Assembly (NCBI GenBank): GCA_963580285.1
Contig: OY757013.1
Coordinates: forward strand, 130,259,027 to 130,323,026
DNA length: 64,000 bases
Direction: 5' to 3'
DNA from: Lucinisca nassula
Taxonomy: Eukaryota; Mollusca; Bivalvia; Lucinida; Lucinidae
Shown here: positions 42,041 through 53,109 of the stretch, in pieces
Layout: each line of letters starts with the position of its first letter
Numbering within the stretch: the stretch's first letter is position 1
Translations under genes and position numbers: made by a program
The notes under the pieces: model-generated
Told to the model about the DNA's origin: nothing
Databases searched by the model: none
The model's input: only the letters and a program-made list of their open reading frames with translations

Positions 42041-42321
42041 CATCACGAAAACACGCCTATATAATTTTGACCCACTCGAACCCCACTTTTATATAGTAAA
42101 ACTGGGGTTGCCGGGGGTATACCTTATTTTTCTTATTTCTGCTCTTAAGATATAGATTGTGGGTACTCGTTAGAACCGCCTCGATGAGGCGGTTCTAACG
42201 AGTGCCCACAATCTGTATTTGGATCAGAATTAAGAAAAATATCGCAATTTTTCATCATAAAATTTTCATTTTTTCGGCGATAAAGGTGGCAATGTATATG
42301 TATAGGCGTGTTTGCGTAATG
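42041..42321. mobile_element. Palindrome-core MITE P4, best full copy
   Basis: Inverted ends CATCACGAAAACACGCCTAT and TATAGGCGTGTTTGCGTAATG. The core at 42148-42218 is a near-perfect palindrome of about 70 bp: TAGATTGTGGGTACTCGTTA, GAACCGCCTCGATGAGGCGG, then the reverse arm. Flanking modules: CCCACTTTTATATAGTAAAA, TTTTTCTTATTTCTGCTC, TTTTCATCATAAAATTTTC and GGCGATAAAGGTGGCAATG. No coding capacity. Confidence 0.85.
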
Positions 42322-42756
42322 TCAAACAACTTCCTTTTGCGACAGGCCGGCATCCAGCATACCTATGGCCCGCTCCCTGCTGACTTTGGCCTACCGGTAC
42401 CATTGGAAATTTTGAATGTACGGCTACGGCTATCCTTGTGACTCGAACATATGATCGACCTATTTAAGGTTACTTATATTTTAGTTGAATACATGTACAC
42501 GGAACAATTCTAAAACGAGTTTCTTACATGATCTATTAATAGAACTGTGTACTTATTGTTCTTGCAGTTCAGCAAGAAATGAACTTTCATATCACATGCT
42601 AACTAAAAGCATTTAAAGTGTTTCCATAGATACTTTGTGAAAAAAGATCGGTTCTGATTATTTTGGCTACAATATTAAAAATTCATTTGACGGATATTAT
42701 AATGGTGCGTAAGCTGTGTCCTGACTTTGTACGCAGTGCACGGTCAAACATGCTTC
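42322..42756. other. No gene recognised
   Basis: Unmatched AT-rich sequence. Confidence 0.4.
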
Positions 42757-42904
42757 CCTACAGGCACATGACGTAATTGTGACGTCACATCAACGTCGGT
42801 GCAACGTCATGCCGTTTATGCAACGTAACATCTACGTCGGTGCAGCGTCATGACTTTGCACCGACGTTGATTTGACGTTGCCCTAGCGACGTGTGTCTGC
42901 TGGG
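42757..42904. mobile_element. CAACGTC-repeat MITE N1
   Basis: Ends CCTACAGGCACATGACGT and ACGTGTGTCTGCTGGG. The interior is overlapping palindromes of GACGTCAC, CAACGTCGGTGCAACGTC and CACCGACGTTGATTTGACG. Sister copies at 54561-54695 and 55074-55222. Confidence 0.8.
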
Positions 42905-43141
42905 CTACTTAAAAGATGTAGTTATTTAGTCACACAATTAAATATATAGCTCTCCACAAAATATTGTTTTTTTGTGTGTTTCTTCTAATAGATTTTAGTT
43001 ATTTGTTTAACAGTTATTTGAAAGGGGCAGAAAACAATTTACGATTCATCCATAATAATGCTATGTAAATTGCATTTTTAACGATTCAACTGCAGTTAAA
43101 TTGCGGGATGAAATGTAAAACTTATTTTTCTTGACATAAAA

Positions 43142-43379
43142 TGAGCTCCGCCAAGCGAATTTGTGTCTTCGAGCATTCCGTCATGACAAAGTTTAACTGC
43201 GCATGCCCAGCCATTCAGAGGGGCCAGGAAAATGGCTTTCTGTCTGAAGGTTCCTCTTGATTCACTGCTTGTATGAGCGAGCAGCGAAGGTTCTGGCGAG
43301 ACTGCGCGGATGCGCAGGCTCGCCTGAACCTTCCCTGCTCGCATAGGCGATAAGTACCAAAATCGCCTGACGGGGCCCA
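43142..43379. mobile_element. MITE M1 (GGGCCCCGTCAAGCGA ends)
   Basis: TGAGCTCCGCCAAGCGAATT at one end and CGCCTGACGGGGCCCA at the other are inverted repeats. Inner hairpin CAGCGAAGGTTCTGGCGAGA ... CTCGCCTGAACCTTCCCTG. Related copies at 53110-53346 and 61492-61727. Open frames on both strands are shadows. Confidence 0.8.
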
Positions 43380-43469
43380 CATAAGCATGTTATGAAAATA
43401 AAGTTGGATAAAACTAGCCAATATTGTTTGTTGGAATGTCTAATAATAATAATGATAATAGCGCTAACT

Positions 43470-43675
43470 CTTATTCATTAGGTTTCTCACATCTGTGGCT
43501 TCGAGCCTGGCTCGGGTCACATGTGAGACGCCAAGTTCTGCAACGGAAGGTCGGGTGGTTTTTCTCCGGGTACTGCGGTTTTCGCCCACCTCTGATTTAC
43601 GATCGGCTCGACATGATTGAAAGCACTTGAAAGGACCGGAAAAATCGAAACCAAAACCAATCAGAAACAAAAAAT
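43470..43675 (+). mobile_element. SINE-C, tRNA-derived
   Basis: Pol III B-box-like GGCTTCGAGCCTGGC near 43498, then GTGGTTTTTCTCCGGGTACT, CGCCCACC and a tail GACCGGAAAAATCGAAACC. The TCCGGGTACT block recurs at 48730-48790 (TCTCAGGGTACTACTCC). Confidence 0.65.
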
Positions 43676-44410
43676 ACTACTTCCACTACTACTACTACTA
43701 CTGATAATGATTTTAATAATAAAACGATGATGCCAATAATTATACTGTTACTACTTCTTCCACTACTACTACTATTAGTACTGATAAACCGTTTAGGAGG
43801 TCGTAGCCTGCCCAGGCAAAGTGATGTGAGTCGGACCGTCCCTATATATAAACCCTTTTTGTTTGTTTGGGCGACAGGGTTTTAGAGGTCGTTTCATCTC
43901 TTGTCGGGTAAAAGTAATACAAATTGGGATTAACGACTCCAAAATGACCTAAATAATATTTACGGAACGTAAAAGATCATTTCAAACAAATAAACTACTA
44001 CTATTGATGGTACTACTTATATAATATTGAGAATAATAATCTTAAAAGTAATAGCGATGACAATGATAATTATACCATTGCTACTACTACTACTACTACT
44101 CAGTACCATTATGAAATAATTATAATAATAATTTTAATAATAAAAACGATGATAATAATAATTATACTCTTGCTACAGTTTTCACACTAAAGTTTACTAC
44201 CAATGCTCATACTGCTTCTAATACTATTACTTTCACAACTTAAACAATTATACATACATTAACGTGGTTAATATAAAAAAGGGTTAAACACTTGCTAATA
44301 TTGTTTGAAGGAAATCACATTTGTTAATAACAATAATTATAGTAATGATAAAAACGATAATAATAATAACAATACTCATAATAAAAAACGATAATAATAA
44401 TAATAACAAG
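43676..44410. repeat. TAC/AAT trinucleotide-rich low-complexity region
   Basis: Runs of TACTACTAC and AATAATAAT near 43683-43780, 44060-44170 and 44325-44410, around a SINE fragment. Ile-rich frames here are spurious. Confidence 0.85.
43784..43994 (+). mobile_element. SINE-A, 5'-truncated
   Basis: CCGTTTAGGAGGTCGTAGCC, GGGCGACAGGGTTTTAGAGG, TTGTCGGGTAAAAGTAATAC and tail AACGTAAAAGATCATTTC, AAACAAATAAAC. Confidence 0.8.
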
Positions 44411-44454
44411 ACACGTGGAAATTCCATGAAAACCAGGTTTTCCAACAGTTTCAT

Positions 44455-45800
44455 GAAACCAGTAAAACATTGCAAGTGCAGGGTTGTCATTCTTACACTC
44501 GACACTCCGCAATGACCTGTTCTATAATCCTTCCAAGTATCATTTAAATATTTGTTTGTTTGTATTGGAGTTTAACGGCCCAGGCAACACAATTTAAGCA
44601 ATTTTTGAGCCGGTCAATTTACCTATCCACACTTTTTCTAGGCAAGCTTCTATTTAAGCGGTTGACCAGAACAGTGCACATTCTTTCGCCAAAAGAATTG
44701 ACAACTGCCCTTCTTGAATCAGCGTAAGGGAGAGAATGACCGTAGAAAAGATTTCATGATCAATCACCACGAAAGAATGTTGCTGACCCCGGCAGGTATC
44801 GAACCGGCGTCCTTCTGAATACCAGTCTGACGCGCATCTGACTGAGTTGCTGAGGCCGGCACAGTTGCGGAGTTATGCTCCGAAACGAAATGTTGAAAAA
44901 AATATATATCAGGGAAGCTATTTAAAAAACGAAGACAAGTAGCGTTGCATGCGACACTCGTCACTATCCTGATCTATAATCCTTACAAGTACCATTAAAA
45001 TAGTTCAAACGGTTGCGGAGTTATGCTCCAGAAACGAAATGTTGGAAAATATGGATCAGGGGAGATAATTCAAAAGTGAAGACAGGTAGTCAATCTTGCA
45101 AGAGACACGCTGCAATGTTTTGTTCTGTAATCCTACCAAGTGTAATTGAAATATTTAAAACGGTTGTCGAGTTATGCTCCGGAAACGAAAATAAAGTTAA
45201 AGTGTGGATCAGCGGAGTTGTCATTCTTGCACACGACACTCCGCACTGACCTGTTCTTTAATCAATAATACCAAGTATTATTAAACTATTTCAAACGGTT
45301 ACGGAATTATGCATCGGAAACGAAATGTTTAAAGTTTGGATCAGGGGAGATAAACAAAGACAGCAGAGTTGTCATTCTTGCAAGCGACACTCGGCAATGT
45401 CTTGTTCTGTAATCCTACCAAGTATTATAAAAAAAAACTATTTCACACGGTTGCGGGGTTATGCTCCGGGAACGGAAATAAAGTAACACTATGGATAAGG
45501 GAAGATAATTCAAAAACGAAGACAAGCAGAGTTGTCATTCTTGCACGCGACACTCCTCAACCACCTGTTCTATAATCCTACAAAGTATCATTAAAATATT
45601 ATAAATGGTTGCGGAGTCATGCATTGGAAACGAAATATTGAAATTGTGGATCGGGGGAGATAATTCAAAAATGAAGACAAACAGAGTTGTCATTCTTGCA
45701 CGCGACACTCCTCACCGGCTTGTTCTGTAATCGTACGTATGGTTAAACTATTCCAAACGGTTGCAGAGTTATGCTCGGGAAACGCATTGAAGATCCAACG
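44455..45800 (+). repeat. Tandem array of ~150-bp units
   Basis: GGTTGCGGAGTTATGCTCCG (or variants) at about 44868, 45012, 45163, 45298, 45451, 45610 and 45759; each unit also has GAAACGAAATGTT, GGATCAGGGGAGATAATTC, AGAGTTGTCATTCTTGC, CGACACTCCGCAATGACC and TGTTCTATAATCCT. Ends near CAACGGACGAACGAG. Interrupted by SINE-B at 44551. Confidence 0.85.
44551..44861 (-). mobile_element. SINE-B, tRNA-derived
   Basis: On the minus strand the head reads like a tRNA: TGCCGGCCTCAGCAACTCAG, TCAGATGCGCGTCAGACTG (A-box region) and CGGTTCGATACC (B box), followed by TGCCGGGGTCAGCAAC. The tail CCGTTAAACTCCAATAC, AAACAAACAAA resembles the SINE-A tail, although the heads and bodies differ. Inserted in the 150-bp array. 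Confidence 0.8.
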
Positions 45801-45854
45801 GACGAACGAGTACGTTATTTTAACCCATTTTGTACTGAAAACCCCTAAACGGGT

Positions 45855-45920
45855 AGTTGGCAAGCAGTGCAGGCCCAGATCAGAACACGGCGTCTGATCA
45901 GGGCCTACACTGTTTGCGAA
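45855..45920. mobile_element. Fold-back MITE, GCAAACAGTGTAG family
   Basis: GGCAAGCAGTGCAGGCCCAG and CAGGGCCTACACTGTTTGC flank GATCAGAACACGGCGTCTGATC. Confidence 0.85.
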
Positions 45921-46223
45921 AAGTTAAGCGAGTTTTCATATAAATTTTGAAGAAAAAAAATGACCTGTCACCCCTAAATTTTAAAATTGACTCCTCCTAT
46001 ATATTAGGAGGAAGACTCCATTTGGTATAAAAAGGGTTAATAATCAGAATTTTCCATTGAAAAACCTGGTTAATAATAATAGGACTCACATAAGTGCTTG
46101 GAGTTGAAAAAGGAGGTGCTAAGGATAAATTTTGCTGATTGTGCTTTCGATGAGGCTGTGCTCACATATCAATCATAATGATTGTCGAATTCAACTCTGT
46201 CAAACCTACAGTGTTAAATTGAA
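45921..46223. other. No gene recognised
   Basis: Unmatched sequence of about 300 bp. Confidence 0.4.
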
Positions 46224-46772
46224 CGACCCGCAGAAAAAGCGACCGACTGAAGTCGGTTGATTTCTAAGAGTGCCCTAAAATCACCGTGTCATTCTGTCAT
46301 TCGGTCATTCTGTCAGTCTGTCTGTCCGTCCGTAACCCGTTTGTGAAAATTGGTGATAGTGACTTAACCGCTTGGAATATTGAAACAATTTTTGGCATAC
46401 TGATAGATATCAATGAGATCTAACCAATAAACTTGCGAAATATTACATTCCATTTAGTATAGTCTCGCCGAGGCAAAAAATGTGAAAATTTTCGAACTGC
46501 TTCTTCTCGGAAACCGTTGGGCCGATTGAAGTCAAATTTCATATGGAGCCTCTATGGGATGGGGGAAACCAAAATTTTCTCATGGGGTCCAGGTCACATG
46601 ACCAAAATGGCCGCCAAGCCATATATGGTCTGTCTGTCTGTCCGTCCGTAACCCGTTTGTGTAAAATGGTGATAGTGACTTAACGGCTTGGAATATTTAA
46701 TCAATTTTTGGCATACTGATAGATATCAATGAGATCTGTCCAATGAACTTGCGAAATATTACATTCCATTTA
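46224..46772. mobile_element. Element K2, left part
   Basis: AACGACCCGCAGAAAAAGCG, the CCGACTGAAGTCGG palindrome and two unit starts match K1 base for base over long stretches. Stops at ATTCCATTTA, where K1 continues TAGTATAGCC. The continuation is found at 52309. Confidence 0.85.
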
Positions 46773-47431
46773 CAGATACGCTTGCGATTTTCTTGTCAGC
46801 GCACACTCACTTGTCTCGCGTTTGTAACTCGGGAGATACGCACGCGCAGTTCACGCGTTTCAACTGCGAATTACATTTTAGCCAATGAATTTTCTTTATG
46901 AAAAACGCGATACAGGGCGTAAATCGCGATTTCCGATTAGCCAATCAGGCATGCGTGTCGATAACGCAGATACAACCTTCTCCGCGTGTCCAAAACAACC
47001 AATCAATACCGCGTAACTATTTCACTCTTATCTTTTCAACCAATTTAGGTCGTTTAAGTTTTTTTTTATTATCTGATTACTTCCAAAACCATAAACAGAA
47101 TAAATTGAAAATAAAGAGAAAATAAAGGTAAATGGACAAGACATTTAATCAGTTGCAGTAAAACTGTGCAATTTGCCTCGGGGTAAATGGTAAAATATAG
47201 GTACTGCATAGTGATTGAAGTTGACGAAGTTGACTGCCAAAATGCAGGATGTTTATTGATCACAGTTTTATGACACCCAGGTGCACCTGGGAGCTGTAAA
47301 GCTAGTTAGTTAACCCATTGTATGCTAGTGGACTCTTCCATTGCTATATGCTGGATAATTCCATTTTTGATATAAGGGGGTGTCAGGCCCATTTTTACGT
47401 TTTCATTCAATTGTTGATGGAAAATTCTGTT

Positions 47432-47506
47432 AGCAAATAGTGCAGGCCCTGATCAGACGCCGCGTTTTGTGGCGTCTGATCTGGGCCTGCACTGTTTGCC
47501 AAGGTA
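47432..47506. mobile_element. Fold-back MITE inside unit A
   Basis: GCAAATAGTGCAGGCCCTG / CTGGGCCTGCACTGTTTGCC with inner stem ATCAGACGCC...GGCGTCTGAT. Confidence 0.85.
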
Positions 47507-47765
47507 CCCATTTAGTGGTTTCCCGCATACATTATCTTCACTTATTCAAGATGTCAAGACCAGAAATAAACATTTTTCATTCACTCACTCACTCACAGAA
47601 GGGCTCATTTATTTATTTATTTATTTATTATAATTTATTTTATTGCCTTTTTCTTAATTTATTTTCCATCTGGTCAACAATCCGATTAATGAACACCCTC
47701 TAAACCCCACTTTATTTAGAGAAAAGTTGGGTTTACGGGGTATTGAACACGGAAACACGTCCGTG

Positions 47766-48155
47766 TACGAAAACCCGCCTATACAAATACATTGTAAACT
47801 TAACGGCCGGAAACACGAAAATTTTAGATGAAAAATTGTGATAGTTTTCTTATTTCTGCTTAAAAAAGAGATTGTGGGTACTCGTTAGAACCGCCTCGAG
47901 TGCGTAAAATATAGATTGTTGGTACTCATTAGAACCGCCTCATCGAGGCGGTTCTAACGAGTACCACAATCTAAATTTAGATATAGATTGTTGGTACTCG
48001 TTAGAACCGCCTCATCGAGGCTGTTCTAACGAGTACCCACAATCTATATTTAGAGCAGAAATAAGAAAAATAAGATATACCCCAGTAAACCCCAGTTTTT
48101 CTATATAAAGTTGGGGTCCAAGGGGTCAAAATTATATAGGCATGTTTTCGTGATG
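47766..48155. mobile_element. Palindrome-core MITE P5 with a repeated core
   Basis: Ends TACGAAAACCCGCCTATAC and TATAGGCATGTTTTCGTGATG. The GTACTCGTTAGAACCGCCTC core occurs three times: one half-arm (47878-47900) and two complete palindromes (47913-47974, 47983-48052). Confidence 0.8.
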
Positions 48156-48404
48156 TTAACCCCACTTTTATATCGCAAAACTGGGGCTTACAAGGGAATG
48201 TATAATTTTTCTTAGTTTTGCTCAAAACATAAAGTCTTGATACTGGTTAGAATCGAACCGAACGTCGAGGCGGTTATAACGAGTACCCAAATCATTGTTT
48301 TGAGCATAGATATGAAAAATATAAGATTCTTGATCTGAAAATTTTCATTTTTTTTTTTTAATTAATAAAACTTCAATATATCTGAATACGCGTGCTTCTG
48401 TGAT
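48156..48404. mobile_element. Palindrome-core MITE P6, degraded
   Basis: Directly follows P5. CCCACTTTTATATCGCAAAA, a worn core (GATACTGGTTAGAATCG ... GAGGCGGTTATAACGAGTAC) and the end ACGCGTGCTTCTGTGATG. Confidence 0.65.
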
Positions 48405-48549
48405 GCCCGTCCACGCGCATGACATAAATGGCACTTTTCCAGTCGAGCTATGCAGTCTGATGGAACATTCTGATGACAGCCCTTAATGTGATGCCAGCAT
48501 ATGCGAGCTAATTTCCATATTTATTCAGGTGCAATGTCCCAGATTTATA

Positions 48550-48830
48550 ATGCCTCGCAAAGCAAGGGTCGTTGAATCGATTCCCGGCTTCTCCAGACTT
48601 TCAAATGAGTATTTACACCGAGGTCCCGTCTCCATATGACCTCAGTTGCTGGTGGGACGTTAAAGTAACTCTCACACACGCAGTTTTATAGAAACTGAAC
48701 AAAATCACTCGGACCACATTTGAACTGCAACAACGAGTCAGGTGGATTTTTTTCTCAGGGTACTACTCCTCCCAATAACGATCGGCCCGAAATAAGGGAA
48801 ATAATTCTGAAAGGTAATTTTCAAAAAAAA
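48550..48830 (+). mobile_element. Two SINE fragments
   Basis: 48550-48684: GTTGAATCGATTCCCGGC (B-box-like) to GGTGGGACGTTAAAGTAACTC, ending with the GACGTTAAA tail motif of other SINEs here. 48700-48825: GGGTACTACTCCTCCC and GATCGGCCCGAAA, related to SINE-C. An A-rich run (48820-48860) follows. Confidence 0.55.
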
Positions 48831-49111
48831 AACAAAAAAAAAAAAACAGAAAAATAAAACAACTTACTTTGTTATAAGAATTTTCGAGTACTGGCCAGTG
48901 GAAATTAAGGAATTTTGTTGCAAAACTTTTAGTGTGACCTTAGCATTGCCCGCCCCACTCCCAACCCAACCCACCACACACACACACGCCACACCTAAGG
49001 GCCTGGCCGAAGTGGCTGGTGCTATGGATAACATTGTATACTAAATAAGTATGACCAGTGTGCGTCGAGATATCAACTTTCACCCATATATTCCTAGCGG
49101 CCCTTTTTGGG

Positions 49112-49192
49112 ACATTGACAAACAGTGTAGGCCTAGATAAGACGTCTCGAACGATGCTTCTGATCTGGGTCTGCACTGTTTGCTCAAAGAAC
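49112..49192. mobile_element. Fold-back MITE inside unit A
   Basis: ACAAACAGTGTAGGCCTAGA / CTGGGTCTGCACTGTTTGC. Confidence 0.8.
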
Positions 49193-49977
49193 ATACATTT
49201 TGGTACAACTTACATCAAACAGCACATACCTGACACCCTTATAATTGAAATTGAACCACTCCAAACGTATAAGGTAGAAGATTACATTGTCATATGGGTT
49301 AAAAAATGTGTTTTTCAGGCGTCTACAATATTTTTTCCTATTTCTGCTCCAAACATAGATTGTGGGTACTTGTTAGAAACAGCCATCAAAACCATGACAA
49401 GGCGGTTCTGATGAGCCGCTATTAACCAGTAAATAGCGGTGGCTTGTGAATTACATATCCCAGGGTAAATAATTACCCTCACCTGGTCCCCTACCTATAT
49501 GACATTCTTCAGAATACCCCCAAGTGAGTTTTATCTCTAAAGGTGTTATGCAATACAAAATGTAGGTGTGTTTGTTTATCCGAAGGAATCACAACTGATA
49601 AGAAAGACCAATTTACTATACTGTCATTAATTCACGAACGAATCAGAAAAAAAAAAACAAAAAAAAAAAAAACACATAATAGTAAACATACAAGCAACGA
49701 GAATTTTGATTGGCCCGTTTTCTCTCGCAATCACTCGTTTTATCGTCACATACCTGTTGTATTCTTATTGGTTAAAATTCTCTTGCACAGAAACGCGTAT
49801 TGAATTTACCTAACGCGTTTCAAATGATCACTTTTATTGGCTGATATTTAACGCGTTGAAATCGCGTATGAACGCGATGAACCGCGCATTGAAACGCGAT
49901 AATTTCACACGCATGCAATGCGCGTGTGTCGCGCGGACAATACGCGTAAATGGACAAGTTTATCGCAATCTTAACTG

Positions 49978-52306
49978 CAGTTAAGATTGAGAAGAACTTT
50001 ACAGCGCACACGCATTTGTTTCGCATTTGTAACGCGCGAGATTCGCACTCGTGATTCACGCGTTTCACTTGCGAATGACATTTTAGCCAATCAATTGCTT
50101 TTATGAATAACGCGATATTGCGTGTAAATCGCGATTGTTGACCAGCCAATCAAACATGAGTGTCAAAAACGCAGATAGTGCACATTCACAGAATGCTTCG
50201 CGTTTCAAAAGCAACCAATCAGTACCGCGTAACTATTTCACACTTATCCTTCTTTTTTGTTTCTTTTTTCTATTTCTTCAAATTTTCCTTATTCCAGATA
50301 TTTTTTTTCTGTTTGTACATAACAAATCTGGCGGACTAGTCAATTATCCATTTACATTTGCCTGGGGGTAAAGGGTAAAATACAGGTACTGAGTTGTGAT
50401 TGAAGTTGACTGTCAAAATGCAGGATGTTTATTGACCAATGGTTTTATGACACCCAGGTGCAACTGGGGGGCTATAAAGATATCAGTTTAAAACAACATC
50501 TCATTATCGTCATTTATTCTAGATGTCCGAAATAATCAATGTTCTTTCACTCACAGAAGCGGCCCAATTTTCAATTAATTATTTTTGTAAATTTCATTTA
50601 TTTTGTTTAATTAACTCGGTGAACCAAGTTGCATTTTCTTCGATATTTTTTTGGAAATGCCTGAACCTTTTGCATTAAATGTAGGCCCTGATCAGAGGCC
50701 TAGGTGTGTTGCGTCTGATCTGGGTCTGCATGGTTTTTGCCATTTGGCAACAAATGGAATCTTCCACCTTATTAATAGAGCAAGTCCATTTCAAAATTAA
50801 AGTTGAAGTTTTGTTTTCTTTGTTTATTTTGGCATACCGAGTAGGTTCTGGTCAGACGCCTACTCCTACCAGGTCTGATCTGGATCTGCACTTTATTTTT
50901 CCATTTGGATCTTTTACCTTGTAAAAAGCACAAGATCGTTTCAAAATTTAAGAGTGTGAGGGTGTGTTTTCTTCAAAATTTATTTTGAAAATATTTGAAG
51001 CTTTTTGAAACAATGTAGGCCCCGATCAGGTGCCTATTTCCTATTTCTGTTGCGAATGTTCTTGGTCTGCACATTTTGCTAATTGGCGCCAAATGGCATC
51101 TTCCACTTTGTAAATAGCACAAAACCATTTCGAAATATAAGATTGGGAGGTTGTCTTTTCTTCAAAATTTCCGAAATAATTGATGTTCCGTCACTCACAG
51201 AAGCAGCTCATTTATTTAATTACTTATTGCTGTAATTTTCATTTATTTTGTTTTCATTAACACATTTGTTTTACCAAATGGAATTTTCCACCGAACATAC
51301 ATTTTTTTTTCGAAATTTATTTGGGAAATAACTGAACATTTCGTAATCTTCTATAATCTAGGCCCTGATCAGACGCCTACTTCTGCTGCGCCTGACCTTG
51401 GGCATTTTTACTATTACCATTTTTCCATTTTCTTCAAAATTTAATAAATTTGGAAAAAAAGATTCCTGAACTTTTTCCAAACAGTGTAGTTCCTGATCAG
51501 ACGTTAGTTCTGTTGCGTTTGATCTGGGTTTGCACTTTTTTGCCAATTGGCAAGGCGAGGCGGTTCTGACGAGTACCCACAATCTCTATTTTGTGCAGAA
51601 ATAAGAAGAATATATACCCCCTTAAATTCCAATTTTACTATTTAAAATTGGGGATTAGCGGGGTCAAATATGTATAGGTGTGTTTCAAGATGTGTTAGAA
51701 ACACCATAAACACCCATTAAATGGCGGTTCTGATGAGCGCCCACAAACAAGTAAATAGACGTGACTTGTCAAACAAATATCCAAGGATAAACGATTATCC
51801 TCTTGGTTCCCTACACCATATGCATCAGAATACCCCCGAGTGTTTATTATCTCTAAACTGCCAGACATTAGGGGGTTATGCAATCCAAAATATGTCTTTA
51901 AATGTAAATATTATTGTGTGTGTTTATCCGAAGAAATCACTACTGATAAGAGAGGCCATTACCGCAATTAATATGTGAATGAATAAAAAAAATAAAATAA
52001 AGAATATTGGTCAAACATACGAGCTAAGAGGATTTTGATTGGTCCGTGCTCTTTCGCATTCACGCGGTTTATCTTCGCTTACCTGTCTTATTCTTATTGG
52101 TTGGAATTCTCTCGCAAAGAAACGCGTATTGAGTTAACCTTACGCGTTACGAATACTCACTTTCATTGGCTGATATTAAACGCGTTGCAATTGCGTATGA
52201 ACGCGATGAACCGCGTATTGAAACTCGAAAATTTTACACGCACGCAATGCGCGTATGTTCCGCGGACAAAACGCGAAAATGGTTAGGTTCTACTCGAGCT
52301 TATCTG
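49978..52306. mobile_element. TA-flanked element, dimer unit B
   Basis: Starts CAGTTAAGATTGAG directly after the CTG of unit A and ends CTCGAGCTTATCTG before TA (52307-52308). Same module order as A: GCATTTGTAACGCGCGAG, ATTTTAGCCAATCAATTG, GGTACTGAGTTGTGATTG, TTTTATGACACCCAGGTGC, CACTCACAGAAGCGG, a half P-MITE (51553-51692), GTTCTGATGAGCGCCCAC, and the tail TCTTATTGGTTGGAATTCTC, AAACGCGTTGCAATTGCGT. No transposase. Confidence 0.75.
50672..51550. repeat. Cluster of five degenerate fold-back MITEs
   Basis: Copies near 50672-50745, 50845-50900, 51015-51075, 51358-51412 and 51480-51545, each with GTAGGCCCTGATCAG-like and TCTGATCTGGGTCTGC-like arms and separated by similar spacers (TTTGCCATTTGG..., CAAAATTTATTTTGAAAA). 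The arrangement is a ~170-bp tandem amplification containing the MITE rather than five independent insertions. Confidence 0.6.
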
Positions 52307-52308
52307 TA

Positions 52309-52770
52309 GTATAGCCTCGCCGAGGCGAAAAATGTGAAATTTTCGAACTGCTTCTCCTCGGAAACTGTTGGGCCGATTGAAGTCAAATTTCATATGGAGC
52401 CTCTATGGGATGGGGAAAACCAAATGATTTGCTCATGGGGTCCTGGTCACATGATCAAAATGGCCGCCAAGCCATATATGGTAAAAACCCTTCAAAAATG
52501 GTCTTCTCCAGAACCACTGGGCAGATTTCCACGAAACTTGATAAATAGCATCTGGGACGTAGGCCCATCATAAATTGCTAAAATGGTGACCCTGGGTTGA
52601 CCTTGACCTTCTTTGTGCCTAGGTCAAACTTTGACACATATGCTTTTGTATTGGAAAAGTGAGAATGCATTTTATCCTGCAAACGATTCAGAATACAGTA
52701 CTAAAGTATAAGATATATTTTTGCTCCATACGATAAGGCGCATTTATTGGGGGAACCGTTTTAGGTCCCG
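52309..52770. mobile_element. Element K2, right part
   Basis: GTATAGCCTCGCCGAGGC, CTCGGAAACTGTTGGGCCG, GTCCTGGTCACATGATC and CATTTATTGGGGGAACCG continue K1 homology from the exact point where 46772 stopped. Homology is lost after TTTTAGGTCC, so the right inverted end is missing. Confidence 0.85.
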
Positions 52771-53099
52771 GTTAAATTCAACACAGATTTCCACAAACAT
52801 CAAACTGTCAATTTAGATATTCAGGCTATCGAATTCAACTAGAAAAAACACATGTATAACCGAAATTTGATACTGCAAATCCAGTGTTCGTGTCGACACA
52901 GTCTAGAAATTATAGTTAACTAACTGCTTTAAAAATAAGATATCATTGCCTGTTTCTTTTCGACACGGTACAATGCAATCATAATCGAGTCACTTGATAT
53001 TGCACTTTGTGTCAGATCTTTTCTTTTTCTTGATATATACTGTCTATATGTAATGTGGGGTTAAGAGGGGTGCTAATTACTCGTTTTTGTTTTTTGTTT
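52771..53099. other. No gene recognised
   Basis: Unmatched AT-rich sequence. Confidence 0.4.
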
Positions 53100-53109
53100 T
53101 ATTATCATA

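Larger units (their letters stand above)
46773..49977. mobile_element. TA-flanked element, dimer unit A
   Basis: Starts CAGATACGCTTGCG after TA (46771-46772) and ends CAATCTTAACTG. Head: GCGTTTGTAACTCGGGAG, TTCACGCGTTTCAACTGCG, ATTTTAGCCAATGAATT; then AGGTACTGCATAGTGATTGA and TTTTATGACACCCAGGTGC; tail: TCTTATTGGTTAAAATTCTC, AACGCGTTGAAATCGCGTAT. Unit B has the same modules in the same order. The middle carries a fold-back MITE, two P-family MITEs and SINE fragments. No transposase; the 117-codon frame at 49058-49411 spans repeats. Confidence 0.75.

Noticed and set aside
41757..42155. 132-codon plus-strand frame
   Set aside because: Antisense shadow of the Tc1/mariner transposase relic plus part of a MITE.
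44780..44861. Functional tRNA gene (minus strand)
   Set aside because: The tRNA-like fold is the head of a SINE with a body and CAAA-type tail.
49818..50250. Dense ACGCGT/CGCGTT motifs as a regulatory cluster
   Set aside because: They belong to the conserved ends of dimer units A and B and recur in both, so they are element sequence; MCB-like function cannot be argued from this alone.
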